A DNA stretch of 42,143 nucleotides from an uncultured Myxococcales bacterium (GCA_903919145.1 CAIXGW010000368.1:1-42143), one strand, 5' to 3'. Numbered from the stretch's first letter, positions 23,226-32,758 are shown. Notes: generated from the sequence alone by a model not told the origin. Program-made: numbers and translations.

Positions 23226-24004
23226 CGGCCAGCCAATCGAGGGGGACTCTCTCACAAGCCCTTGCTAAGAACAGGTCTATTTGGATCAGCGCCATCGTCC
23301 ACGTGGGTGGATTGGCCGTGGCGATGGTGCTGCCCGCGCCACCAGCCGCTGCCGCGGCGCTGCCGGTGGTGATCGAGCTGGCCGCAGTGCCGCCGCCCGC
23401 CGCGCCGGTGACTGCGCCCACGCCGGCCCCCGAGCCCGAGCCCGCGCCACAACCTGAACCAGAGCCGACGCCCGTGCCGCAGCCCGCCAAGACCCCACGG
23501 CCCGCAAAATCGCCAGCGGCCAAGGCCCCCCGGGCGGCTAAGCCAGGGCCAGCAGCCCCAGCCGCAGGTCCTCCCACGGCCGGTACAGCCGCGCCCGGAG
23601 AAGCAGGCATCCGCAGCCTAGGCGGCGAGTTCGGCGGTGGCGCCGACAGCAGCGAAGGCTCGGCCCCAGCCGACCCCAAACCAGCCGGCCCGGCCCCCAA
23701 GACCGCGGCCGAGCCGGAAGAACCAAAGTGCACGGAAGTGCTGGTCAAAGCCAAACCCCTGCAGGTGCCCACGCCGGCCTACCCAGAGACTCAACGCGAC
23801 AACGGAATTGCCGGAAAAGTGAGGATTCAGCTCAAGATTGGCGAGGACGGCCAGGTGTTGAGTGCCAAGGTGCTAGAAGGCCTGGGTGAACCCTTTGACA
23901 GCGCCGCCCTAGAGGCCGCCAAGGCCGCCACCTTTGAGCCTGCTAGTCGCTGTGGGCAGCCGGTAGCGTCGATCTTTACCTTGGGGATTCGCTTTACTCC
24001 GTGA
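23183..24004 (+). CDS. tonB: TonB energy-transducing protein
   Basis: 273 residues. Short cytoplasmic N-terminus, membrane anchor SIWISAIVHVGGLAVAMVLP (about 32-51), then a long Pro/Glu/Ala-rich periplasm-spanning segment (about 70-200) and a C-terminal TonB domain: PTPAYPETQRDNGIAGKVRIQ, GQVLSAKVLEGLGEPFDSAALEAAKAATFEPA. Two Cys (CTEVLVKAK and SRCGQP) flank that domain and may form a disulfide. Couples the ExbB/ExbD motor to the downstream outer-membrane receptor, whose gene overlaps the stop (GTGA). Confidence 0.92.
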   Translation: MRAPAMKAPPMRAPAASQSRGTLSQALAKNRSIWISAIVHVGGLAVAMVLPAPPAAAAALPVVIELAAVPPPAAPVTAPTPAPEPEPAPQPEPEPTPVPQPAKTPRPAKSPAAKAPRAAKPGPAAPAAGPPTAGTAAPGEAGIRSLGGEFGGGADSSEGSAPADPKPAGPAPKTAAEPEEPKCTEVLVKAKPLQVPTPAYPETQRDNGIAGKVRIQLKIGEDGQVLSAKVLEGLGEPFDSAALEAAKAATFEPASRCGQPVASIFTLGIRFTP

Positions 24005-26694
24005 ACAATTGCCGCACCACCATGGCGTCCTACTGGGCGGCCCTGCCTCCCGCGCTGCTGGTCCTGTGGCTGGCCCAGGGTCTCACCCCTGCTCCGGCGC
24101 TGGCAGCGGATGCCCCGGTACCATCAGCCAAGCTGACGCAGCCGCCCAAGCTGCTGCAATTTGTCGAGGCGACCTGGCCTGCGGACGCGACACCTACGAC
24201 CCAGCCAGTAGTGGTCCTACTCCAATTGGATTTGGACGCCACAGGGGCCGTCGCCAAGGCAGAAGTGGTCCAGTCTGCCGGGCCGCTGTTCGACCGCGCT
24301 GCTCGCGACGCGGCTCTGCAAATGCGCTTTCAGCCCGCGCAGTGGGATGGCGTGCCCGGACCAGTGCGGATTCTGTACCGGTATCGCCTGGTGTGGCGGG
24401 CTCCGTTGCGCGCTGTGCTGGCCGGGCAAGTGCGAGACGGCGACCGCGGCAAGCCCGTGGCGGGCCATCGCCTAGAAGCGGTGGGCCTTGCCGGCGCGGT
24501 GACCCTGACTCGCGCCGACGGTCGCTTTGAGCTGCGCGATCTGCCCGGGGGTACCCTGCGGATTCGCTTGACTGGCAAGCCCTTTCAAGAGGTCGAGGTG
24601 GCGGAAGTGCTGACGGTGGGCATGCGCACTGAGGTCCGCTATACGGTCAGCCGGCAGACCGTGGCCGCCCAGGCGGAAGACGACTACGAGATCGAAGCCA
24701 AAGCCCCGCCGCTGCGTCGCGATCCGGTCGCAATCCGGGTAGATGCGGCCCAGGCGATGCGGATCCCCGGCGCACAGGGCGACGTGCTCAAGGTCGTGGA
24801 CTCGCTAGGAGGTGTCGGCCGCGCGGCTGTGGGCAGTAGCGACGTGGTGGTCTGGGGCAGTGCGCCTGGCGAATCCAGGACCTATGTAGACGGCGTGCCG
24901 ATTCCAAGGCTATACCACCAGGGCGGCTTGCGCTCCGTGATTCACCCTGATCTAGTTGCAGGTCTTGAACTGTTGCCGGGCGGTTATGGGCCGAGCTGGG
25001 GCCGTTCGCTGGGCGCAGTGGTGGCTGCACAGTCCAAGCGGGTAGCCGACTTGCTTGGACCGCGCGATTCCACCGGTCAGCGCCCGTGGAGTGCCTCGCT
25101 CGCCGTAGACCCGCTGGAGGGCGGCGCGCGCGTGGCCGGCGAATGGGCTGGCATGGCAGTGGCAGCCGCAGGACGCATGAGCTGGCTGCAAGAGCTGGCT
25201 GGCGGATTCATCGACCCAACCGTGCAAGAATTGTTGCCGCTGCCGAAGTACCGCGACGGCCAGGTTCGCTTGGCGCTTCAGGATGATCCGGGGCAGCGCC
25301 TAGACCTCTCCTGGTTGCATAGCCGCGATGAGAGCACGCGGGTCGTGGCGCGCGCCGATCCATCGCAGGCGATCTCGGATACCAAGCGCGATGGCTTTGA
25401 TCGGCTGATCCTGAGAGGCCAGCGCACGTTGCCAGCGGCGGCAGAGGCCAATTGGGCGCTTTGGTTGGGCCGCGACCAAGCGATGCAGCAGGCCCAAGTC
25501 GGCTTGCTGGGCACTGCGCAAGATCGCGAGACGTGGCGCGGTGGCGTGCGGGCTGACTGGCGCAAGGCCCTGTCGCTACAGCTGGACCTCCTAGCCGGCA
25601 TCGATTTGGAAGTCGAGCATGCGACCGAGCAGCGCACCGGCTCCATCGGCGCGCCGCCGCGCGAAGGAGACCTCAAAGTATTTGGCCAGTTGCCGCCAGA
25701 GCGGCTGGCGTCTGACCGGTGGAGCACGCTTTTTGCGGGCGCTGCGCCTTGGGTCGCCGCGGCGCTCAAGCTGGCAGACGAAAAGCTGGTCGTGGAGCCC
25801 GGCTTGCGCTTGGATCCACAGGTGCGCAGTGTCAGCAGACGCACCCCACTGGCAGGCAATACCCCAGAGATCGGTTTGTTCTCTATGGATTTCAGTGTAG
25901 AGCCTCGGCTGCAAGTGAGGTCGCAGCTCAGCGAGGGCGTCAAGGCCCGCGCCGCTTGGGCCAAAGTGCAACAGCCGTCTGCCGCAGGGGATCTGTCTTC
26001 TGTGTTCGGCAATCCAGCGCTGTTGGCGGCTCCAGGTGAGCATGCGGTGGTGGCGGCCGAGGTGACGCTGCCGGTTGGCCTGACGCTTGAAGTGGCGGCC
26101 TTTCACTTACAGGCGGAGCAGCTGGGAGTCCGCAGCCCCTATGAACAGCCGTTGTTGGCTCAAGCGCTAGTATCGACGGGAGAAAGCCGCAGCACTGGCC
26201 TGCAAGTCAGCGCTAAGGCCCAGCCATCGGCGCGGTGGCTAGCCTGGTTTACATGGACGTGGTCGCAGGCTGAACGGCGCAATTCTGCGAAAGATTCCTG
26301 GCGCCTATCTGACTATGATCAGCCGCACCTGCTGACCGCAGCGCTGGCTTGGCAGCCGGCTGAAGGGTGGGATCTGGGCCTGCGTCTGCGCTTGGCCAGC
26401 GGAACGCCGCGGACCCCGGTGGTGGGGGCTTGGTATGACGCCCTGCGCGACCAGTGGCAGCCCCTGTATGGGTCGCTCAACAGCGAGCGTCTTCCCTTGT
26501 TCGTTCAGGCAGATGTGCGGGCGGCCCGGCGCTGGCAGGGCAAACGCGCTTGGGCAGAGGCATACGTGGAAGTCCAGAACGCGACCTACCACCAGAACGC
26601 AGAGGACTACGTCTACAGTGGTGATTTTGCCTGGCGCGATGTGCTGCGCGGCCTGCCGATCCTGCCGCTTGCGGGGCTGAAATGCGGATTCTGA
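24001..26694 (+). CDS. TonB-dependent receptor with N-terminal TonB-C-like and carboxypeptidase-regulatory-like domains
   Basis: 897 residues from GTG 24001 (an alternative ATG at 24022 lacks a ribosome site). Signal peptide to about ALAAD (residue 37). Residues ~50-130 resemble a TonB C-terminal domain (LLQLDLDATGAVAKAEVVQSAG, AARDAALQMRFQPA). Residues ~135-215 form a CarboxypepD_reg-like fold (VLAGQVRDGDRGKPVAGHRL, ADGRFELRDLPGGTLRI). The plug follows (DVLKVVDSLGGVGR, SRTYVDGVPIPRLYHQGGLR, ELLPGGYGPSWGRSLGAVV), then a barrel of roughly twenty strands ending in Phe. Such TonB-C/receptor fusions are found in deltaproteobacteria. Ligand unknown; imports across the outer membrane with the adjacent TonB-ExbBD. 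Confidence 0.85.
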   Translation: MNNCRTTMASYWAALPPALLVLWLAQGLTPAPALAADAPVPSAKLTQPPKLLQFVEATWPADATPTTQPVVVLLQLDLDATGAVAKAEVVQSAGPLFDRAARDAALQMRFQPAQWDGVPGPVRILYRYRLVWRAPLRAVLAGQVRDGDRGKPVAGHRLEAVGLAGAVTLTRADGRFELRDLPGGTLRIRLTGKPFQEVEVAEVLTVGMRTEVRYTVSRQTVAAQAEDDYEIEAKAPPLRRDPVAIRVDAAQAMRIPGAQGDVLKVVDSLGGVGRAAVGSSDVVVWGSAPGESRTYVDGVPIPRLYHQGGLRSVIHPDLVAGLELLPGGYGPSWGRSLGAVVAAQSKRVADLLGPRDSTGQRPWSASLAVDPLEGGARVAGEWAGMAVAAAGRMSWLQELAGGFIDPTVQELLPLPKYRDGQVRLALQDDPGQRLDLSWLHSRDESTRVVARADPSQAISDTKRDGFDRLILRGQRTLPAAAEANWALWLGRDQAMQQAQVGLLGTAQDRETWRGGVRADWRKALSLQLDLLAGIDLEVEHATEQRTGSIGAPPREGDLKVFGQLPPERLASDRWSTLFAGAAPWVAAALKLADEKLVVEPGLRLDPQVRSVSRRTPLAGNTPEIGLFSMDFSVEPRLQVRSQLSEGVKARAAWAKVQQPSAAGDLSSVFGNPALLAAPGEHAVVAAEVTLPVGLTLEVAAFHLQAEQLGVRSPYEQPLLAQALVSTGESRSTGLQVSAKAQPSARWLAWFTWTWSQAERRNSAKDSWRLSDYDQPHLLTAALAWQPAEGWDLGLRLRLASGTPRTPVVGAWYDALRDQWQPLYGSLNSERLPLFVQADVRAARRWQGKRAWAEAYVEVQNATYHQNAEDYVYSGDFAWRDVLRGLPILPLAGLKCGF

Positions 26695-27677
26695 CTGCCA
26701 ATCGATCGGTCTATGCTTGGTTGAGCACCTTGACCTTGGCGTTGGCGCTAACCGCCTGCGCGCCAGAGCTACCCGGTGATCCATGGCTAGTGCAGGCCCC
26801 CACGGTGCTCGCCGTCAGTGCTGGACCGGCGGAAGTCAAGCCTGGGCAGGTAGCCTCGCTGCGGGCGCTGATCGCCGATCCTCAGCAAGGCACGGCCAAC
26901 GCTGAGCTTTCTTGGTTCAGTTGCAGCGCGCGGCCCAAGGTGGCTGAAGCCGCGCCGGTCGCTGCGGCGTGCTTGGGCGGCGATCCAGAGTGGGTACAGC
27001 CCGTTGGCCTTGGCCAAACCGCCAGTTGGACGGTGCCCGTCGAGGCGTGCGCTGTCTTTGGCCCGAGCCCGCCTCCAGCCAAAGACGGGCAACCCGCTGG
27101 CCGGCCAGCTGATCCCGACGCGACGGGCGGCTTTTACGCGCCACTGCGCCTGAATGCGCCACAGCTTGGCCAAGACCCTATCCTATTTCGCCTGCGACTG
27201 CGGTGCGCTTTGGGCGGTGCCACCCAAGCCCAGTCGGTTCAATACAACCAGCAATACCGCATCAATACGCAGCCAGACCTGCAGAGCTTGGCGGTACAGG
27301 GGCCCGCGCCAAGCGTTGTTCTAAGCGGTCCAGCGCCGTGGAAGGTGCAAGTCAAGCGCGGTAGCGCTCTGCAACTGCGCACCAATTGGAAGGATTGCCC
27401 GGATACCTCGCCCTGCGGCGGCGCGGAAACCTACCTGCGCTTCGACCCCGCAACGCGCATACTCGGCCCTCAGCGCGAGGCGATCCGCATCAGTTGGTAC
27501 GCTACCGGAGGCGACCTGCGCCACGCCAGCACCGGACGTTCGCCAGCTGACACAAGCAATTTCAGTACTAACGACTGGACAGCGCCCGCGCTTGCCGGCA
27601 GCCACTGGCTGTGGTTGGTCGTACGCGATGATCGCGGCGGCGTCAGCTGGGCTCAGGTGGCTGTGGAGGTCAACTGA
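26682..27677 (+). CDS. Lipoprotein at the end of the TonB cluster
   Basis: 331 residues. Starts inside the receptor gene (13-bp overlap), so it is translated with it. Lipobox LTAC (Cys26). The rest is beta-rich with Ig-like features: an opening AGPAEVKPGQVASLRALIADPQ, and a closing NDWTAPALAGSHWLWLVVRDDRGGVSWAQVAVEV typical of PKD/Ig-type domains. A Cys pair (CPDTSPCGG) is also present. A surface lipoprotein paired with a TonB receptor often captures ligand, but here this is inference by position. Last gene of the sigma-54 unit; no clear terminator follows. Confidence 0.7.
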   Translation: MRILTANRSVYAWLSTLTLALALTACAPELPGDPWLVQAPTVLAVSAGPAEVKPGQVASLRALIADPQQGTANAELSWFSCSARPKVAEAAPVAAACLGGDPEWVQPVGLGQTASWTVPVEACAVFGPSPPPAKDGQPAGRPADPDATGGFYAPLRLNAPQLGQDPILFRLRLRCALGGATQAQSVQYNQQYRINTQPDLQSLAVQGPAPSVVLSGPAPWKVQVKRGSALQLRTNWKDCPDTSPCGGAETYLRFDPATRILGPQREAIRISWYATGGDLRHASTGRSPADTSNFSTNDWTAPALAGSHWLWLVVRDDRGGVSWAQVAVEVN

Positions 27678-27829
27678 GATTTTTCAAAGCCTTAACGCCG
27701 ACTTTCAGCAAGATCGCTAGCTACCGGCCGACGACCGGGCGGCATAGCTGAGAGCCAGAGGGCGTACCCCATGCCAAGGCCGCTCCGCCACCCGCAGCGA
27801 ACACAGGGCCAGGGGTACTGATTGACTCG

Positions 27830-29919
27830 GTGTCTCGCTGTCTCGCATCACTGAGCCCTCACGCAAATGCAGCCCTTGCCGCCAGCCCCAGAGGTTGCGA
27901 CACTGCGGCCACGGGTGATAACAGCAAGCAGCGGATCGAGCGGGGGTGGCGCGATGGGGCGGACGCAACGGCGAGCCAGTGCCTGCCCGGCAAAGACGAG
28001 TGCCCCTGCAAAAAGAACAGCGATTGCAAGGATGACGGCGACCTGTGCAACGGGGTGCCCTACTGCGACAAGTCAGATCTGCCCTGGGCCTGCAAGACCA
28101 ACCCGGGCACGGTGGTCAGCTGCTCGGCGGCCGGCGATACGGCGTGCCTGGCCAACCAGTGCGCCGCCAGCTCGGGCAAGTGTGCGATGCAGCCGGTCAA
28201 TTCCGGTGGCGGCTGCAGCGATGGCGACCCGTGCACCGGCGGCGACAGCTGCGACAAAGGCCAGTGCCAGGCCGGGGTCAACCTGTGCGGCTGCCAGAGC
28301 GACCAGGACTGCGCCAAGCTGGACGACGGCAACCTGTGCAATGGCGCGCTGTACTGCAACAAAACGGTGGCGCCGCACATCTGCCAGGGCAACCCGGCCA
28401 CGGTGGTGGTGTGCCCCAGTGCCGACGACACGGCTTGTGCCGCCAACCAGTGCAACCCTGGGAGTGGCAAGTGCGCCATCGTCTTAGCCAAAGACGGCAG
28501 CCCCTGCTCAGACGACAATCCCTGCACCGTCGACGACGGCTGCGCCAGCGGCAAATGCGCTGCCAAAACCAACACCTGCCCGTGCAGCCAGACCACCGAC
28601 TGCAGCAGCAAAGACGATGGAAACCTGTGCAACGGCAGTCTGTTTTGCGACAAGGGCAAGCTGCCCTGCGTGTGCAACGTCAATCCGGCGACCGTTGTGG
28701 TCTGTCCAAGCGCTCAGGACGGTCCGTGCAGCAAGAACACCTGCGCCGCGGCAACCGGCAAATGCGCCATGGCGGACGTCAACCAGGGAGTCCCCTGCGA
28801 CGCCGACGGCAACGCCTGCACCCAGGGTGACGTCTGCGAGGCCGGTACCTGTGAGCCCGGACTGAACAACTGCCCTTGCCAAGCTGACGGCGACTGTCTG
28901 GCCCAGGACGACGGCAATCCCTGCAACGGCAAGCTGTATTGTGACAAGGCCGCCAAGAAGTGTCTGGTCAATCCCAACACGGTGGTGGCCTGCAACGCAG
29001 CGCAGGACAGCACGTGCGCGGCCAACCAGTGCGACCCGGCCAACGGGCTGTGCAAGATGACCCCGCGCCACCAGGGCCAAGCGTGCGACGCCGATGGCAA
29101 TGGCTGCACGGTGGGAGATAGCTGTGACGGTGGCAATTGCGCAGCCGGACCCAACACCTGCGGCTGCCAGAGCGATGCAGCGTGCGCGGCCTTTGAAGAC
29201 GGTAACCTCTTAAACAGCAATCTGTTTTGCGACAAGACCGCCCTGCCCTTTCAGTGCAAGATCAACCCGGGAACTATCATCACCTGCCCTACGGTCGACG
29301 ACGCGGCGTGCCTCAAGCGCGTCTGCCAGCCGCTGACGGGCCAGTGCCCTCTGCAGCCGGTGGGCCAGGGCGCGAGCTGCGACGACGGCAACGCCTGTAC
29401 GGCTGATGCCTGCATGGCGTCCGCTGGTATTACGATACCTCTCGCTCGTCTGCCACGGTGGTCGACCGGATTTTTTCGCTGCCGGATGACAGCGTCCTGG
29501 TGACGCTGAGTGAAGGGCTGGGCGGGGAGCGGACTCGGGTGGTGCGCATCTCCAAGACTGGGGTCGGCATGGGCGACTGGTATGACCCAGAGCTGACTGG
29601 TCGTCGCGAGTTCGGCTCCTTGCTGCGCGGCAACGAGCTGCTTCTGCTCACGCGCCGGACTGGCACCCCGCTGGGCAGCCTGCCGAGCCTGAGCCGCGCT
29701 GACCTGCAGGGCACCACCCTGTGGTCGATCACTTTGCCCACGACCCTGCCCGCGGGCAAAGCGACGGAGGTCCAGCCCAATACACTGGTCGATCTGCCTG
29801 GTCCAACCATGCTGATTTTCAGCAATTTGCTTCAATGCAACAACGTCGCGGTGCGCTATGCAGCCGCGCGCGTGCTAGGCGACGACGGCGCGACCTTCTG
29901 CGGACCGCCGGCGCCCTGA
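27830..29919 (+). pseudogene. Cys-rich repeat protein, frameshifted and missing its 5' end
   Basis: From about 27960 to 29413 one frame encodes five to six ~80-residue repeats with the pattern DDGNLCNGxLYCDK...NPxTVVxCPSxxDxxCxxNQC...C and CxDGNxCTxxDxC. The frame is then lost: it ends at 29503, while a different frame, continuing sensibly from 29413 (GVRWYYDTSRSSATVVDRIF) to TGA 29919, encodes a Cys-poor beta-rich C-terminus. An indel or small deletion near 29405-29416 explains this. No signal peptide or lipobox is found at the 5' end, and residues before about 27960 look non-coding, so the 5' end also seems lost. The 27678-27830 stretch holds nothing I recognise. A sequencing error could explain the shift but not the missing signal. 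Confidence 0.65.
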
Positions 29920-29948
29920 GCGTTCTGCCACGACGCGGGCCGCGGGCT

Positions 29949-29963
29949 CCGGTATACTACCGG
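29949..29963 (+). promoter_or_regulatory. Dyad overlapping a -10-like box upstream of the amidohydrolase
   Basis: CCGGTA-TAC-TACCGG is a perfect inverted repeat that contains TATACT (29953-29958). No good -35 box lies at the right distance. A repressor or activator site over the -10 region is plausible. GGAGG (29970-29974) and ATG 29981 follow. Confidence 0.4.
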
Positions 29964-29980
29964 CGCTTTGGAGGTCCCCG

Positions 29981-32458
29981 ATGGTCCGTTCGCGCCTGAT
30001 TGCCCTTACCGCCCCCCTCATTCTCGCTGCAGCTTCAGCCTCTTGCGGGTCCGACGCCGCTACCGCCACCAGCGCTACCGACGCCGGTGTGAGCGACAGC
30101 GCTCTGGGCGACAGCGCAGGCATCAAGGACGGCCTTGCAGACGGGCTGTCGGACGGCACGGTCAGCGACGCCAGCGGCTCCCTGCCGCCCACCGCCACCC
30201 CGCCCACGACCACCTGCCCCAAGGCGTTGCCCAGCCCCAAGGCCGGCACCTGCGACGTCAGCAAAGGCAGTGCCACCAAGGTGATTCGCGGCACGGTCCT
30301 TGCGCCCGACCAGGTCTACGTGGGCGGCGAAGTGGTCATTGACGACAAGGGCAAGATGGTCTGCGTCGGCTGCGACTGCTCGGCCACGGCGGGTTATGCC
30401 GGTGCGACCACGCTGAACTGCGGCGGCGCGACAATTTCACCGGCGCTCATCAACACCCATGACCACATCACCTTTGCCCAGAACGCGCCCAAGGCGCACG
30501 TTGCGCGCTACGACCACCGCCACGAGTGGCGCAAAGGGTTGAATGGCAAGCCAAAGATCTCCGTTTCCGGCGCACCCAACGGCACGAGTGCCGCGGTCAC
30601 CTCGTGGGGCGAGCTGCGCTTCGTGATGGGCGGCGCGGCTTCGACGGTCGGCTCCGGCGGCGTCAACGGGATGCTGCGCAACCTGGACCGCAATGAGCCA
30701 CAGCAAGGGGGCCTGAACAAGAAAGCTGTTGATTTTGAGACATTTCCCCTGGGTGACTCATCCCCCAAGTCGCCTTTGCCGACGACCTGCACTTACAGCA
30801 TCTCCGTCACTTCCAGCGAAGTCGACGGAATGAGCTCGTTCCTTCCGCACGTCAGCGAAGGCGTAGAAGACTCGGCGCACAATGAGTTTGACTGCACCGA
30901 CGGCATCAACGCCCAAGCCAACTTCCAAAAGCCGCAAACGGCAATCATCCACGCCATCGGATTGCAGGCCGGTGACGCGTATCTGGCGGCGCAGAACGGC
31001 GTATCGGTCATCTGGTCGCCGCGCAGCAACATCGACTTGTATGGCTTTACGGCCAACGTAGCGATGTACGCCAAGATGGGCATCAATCTGGCTCTTGGCA
31101 CCGACTGGAGCGCGTCTGGCTCCATGAACCTGCTGCGAGAGCTGGCCTGCGCCGACGAATTCAATCAGAACAACCTAGGCGGATTCTTTAGCGACTATCA
31201 GCTGTGGCGCATGGTGACCCAGAACGCCGCCGCGGCGGTGAAGATGGGCGACGTGCTCGGCCAAGTCGCGGTGGGTAGGCCTGCCGACATCGCCATCTTT
31301 GCGGCGGACGGCAAGAGCCCTTATGCCTCTGTGGTCCGCGCCAAGATCGAGAGCGTTGCCCTGGTGTTGCGCGGCGGTGTGGCGCTTCACGGCGATGCCG
31401 CCCTTGTCGACGCCCTGTCGCCCGACAGCGGGGCTGGCTGTGAAGCGCTGGCGGACTGCCTCGCAGGCAAGAAAGTCTGCTCGAAGCGCGAGTTTGGATT
31501 TGCAATTAGCGAGTTAGAAAAGACCATCGGGTCACCTTACGCGCTGTACTTCTGCGGCATTCCGAAAGGCGAGCCGACCTGCGTGCCTTCGCGCCCGGGA
31601 GGCTTCACCGGCGTCAAGAGCGCCGACGACAGCGATGGCGACGGCATCCCCAACGCCACCGACCTGTGCCCGCAGATCTTCAGCGCCATTCGCCCCATGG
31701 ACAAGGGCGCCCAGGCCGACATCGACGGCGACAAGGTGGGCGATGGCTGCGACCCCTGCCCGCTGACGGCGGATAGCAGCAACTGCGCCGTGCCGACGCC
31801 TCCGGTGGGGACGGACGCTGGCAGCAGCGACACCAGCAGCGGCGATACCAGCCCCGCGGACACCGGCCCAGCCCTGCCGCCCAAGCCCGTAAGCGTGCCA
31901 GAGGCCCAGACGGCGGCCGACGGCGCAGCGGTCGAAATCAAAGGGGTGTGCGTCACCGCGATTCGGGTGGCTAGCACTGGCACAGCGGTGTGGACGCAGG
32001 ATCCAAACCTCAGCGAATTCGCTGGCATGGTCGTCTACAGCAAGCCGACTTTGCCGGTCAAGGTCGGTGACCTGATCACCGCCAGCGGTACCATGACCAC
32101 CTTCAACGGCTTGCGCGAGATCATCACCCCGAAGGTCGCCGTCACCGGCAATTGCCCCAAGACCATCGCGGCCACCGTGGTCACGCCAGAGAGCGTCGCC
32201 ACCAGCGGTCCCAAGATGGCGGCGTATATGAGCATGTTGGTCCAGGTAGACAACGTCAAAGTCGTAGATGCCGCAACAGGCGCCAAAGACGACTTTATCG
32301 TCACCGGCGACCTGCACATCTCGCCGTACATCTATGCCTTTGACGCGACCCAGTTCAAGCTGGATGCGGGCTTTGCCAAGATTGTAGGCGTGCTGGATTT
32401 CTACAAAGAGTCCAGCAAGATCAACCCGACCAGCGCGGCCGACATGGTCGAAGAGTAG
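29981..32458 (+). CDS. Lipoprotein: amidohydrolase with thrombospondin-3 repeats and C-terminal OB-like domain
   Basis: 825 residues. Lipobox ASASC (Cys22), Asp/Ser/Ala linker to about 80, then a TRZ/ATZ-like amidohydrolase (about 85-490). Metal-site candidates are INTHDHITF (HxH near 153-155), IIHAIGL, SPRSNIDLYG and LGTDWSASGSMNL, so the catalytic set looks complete. These enzymes hydrolyse C-N bonds such as deaminations or cyclic amides; substrate unknown. Residues ~545-600 contain two Ca-binding thrombospondin type 3 motifs (DSDGDGIPNATDLCP, DIDGDKVGDGCDPCP). After a second Ser/Thr/Asp linker, the last ~200 residues (VEIKGVCVTAIRVAS, GDLITASGTMTTFNG) look like an OB-fold module of secreted nucleases. 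Monocistronic by spacing. Confidence 0.75.
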   Translation: MVRSRLIALTAPLILAAASASCGSDAATATSATDAGVSDSALGDSAGIKDGLADGLSDGTVSDASGSLPPTATPPTTTCPKALPSPKAGTCDVSKGSATKVIRGTVLAPDQVYVGGEVVIDDKGKMVCVGCDCSATAGYAGATTLNCGGATISPALINTHDHITFAQNAPKAHVARYDHRHEWRKGLNGKPKISVSGAPNGTSAAVTSWGELRFVMGGAASTVGSGGVNGMLRNLDRNEPQQGGLNKKAVDFETFPLGDSSPKSPLPTTCTYSISVTSSEVDGMSSFLPHVSEGVEDSAHNEFDCTDGINAQANFQKPQTAIIHAIGLQAGDAYLAAQNGVSVIWSPRSNIDLYGFTANVAMYAKMGINLALGTDWSASGSMNLLRELACADEFNQNNLGGFFSDYQLWRMVTQNAAAAVKMGDVLGQVAVGRPADIAIFAADGKSPYASVVRAKIESVALVLRGGVALHGDAALVDALSPDSGAGCEALADCLAGKKVCSKREFGFAISELEKTIGSPYALYFCGIPKGEPTCVPSRPGGFTGVKSADDSDGDGIPNATDLCPQIFSAIRPMDKGAQADIDGDKVGDGCDPCPLTADSSNCAVPTPPVGTDAGSSDTSSGDTSPADTGPALPPKPVSVPEAQTAADGAAVEIKGVCVTAIRVASTGTAVWTQDPNLSEFAGMVVYSKPTLPVKVGDLITASGTMTTFNGLREIITPKVAVTGNCPKTIAATVVTPESVATSGPKMAAYMSMLVQVDNVKVVDAATGAKDDFIVTGDLHISPYIYAFDATQFKLDAGFAKIVGVLDFYKESSKINPTSAADMVEE

Positions 32459-32485
32459 CCCAAGCGGCGGCAAGGCGGGCGGTCC

Positions 32486-32758
32486 ATGCGGCGAATCCAG
32501 ATGCATGTGTGGGTCAGCGGCGCCGTCCAGGGCGTGTCTTACCGGGCCATGACCCGCAAAGAAGCGCTGCGAGTGAGCGTACTTGGCTGGGTGCGCAACC
32601 TGGAGGATGGCCGGGTCGAGGCCGTTTTTCACGGTCCTGAAGCGGCCGTCCACCACATGGTCCGCTGGTGTCACCGCGGCCCCATGCACGCCAGTGTCAC
32701 GGATGTTACAGCCGAACCGATGGCCCTTGAAGCCTTTGGCGGCTTTGACGTGCGCTGA
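32486..32758 (+). CDS. acyP: Acylphosphatase
   Basis: 90 residues, the usual family length. Catalytic signature GAVQGVSYRAMTRKEALR with Arg20, and GWVRNLEDGRVEAVFHG with the conserved Asn. Hydrolyses carboxyl-phosphate bonds (for example acetyl- or 1,3-bisphosphoglycerate-type) in the cytoplasm. An alternative Met five codons later (32501) is possible. The stop overlaps the start of the following membrane-protein gene (TGATG), so it is the first gene of a small operon. Confidence 0.9.
   Translation: MRRIQMHVWVSGAVQGVSYRAMTRKEALRVSVLGWVRNLEDGRVEAVFHGPEAAVHHMVRWCHRGPMHASVTDVTAEPMALEAFGGFDVR

Noticed and set aside
29400..29460. Programmed frameshift in the Cys-rich gene
   Set aside because: No slippery heptamer or downstream structure is apparent; decay fits better, especially as the 5' end is also missing.
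31532..32689. Minus-strand open frame over the amidohydrolase and acylphosphatase
   Set aside because: His/Arg/Gly-rich antisense artefact that crosses the boundary of two real genes.
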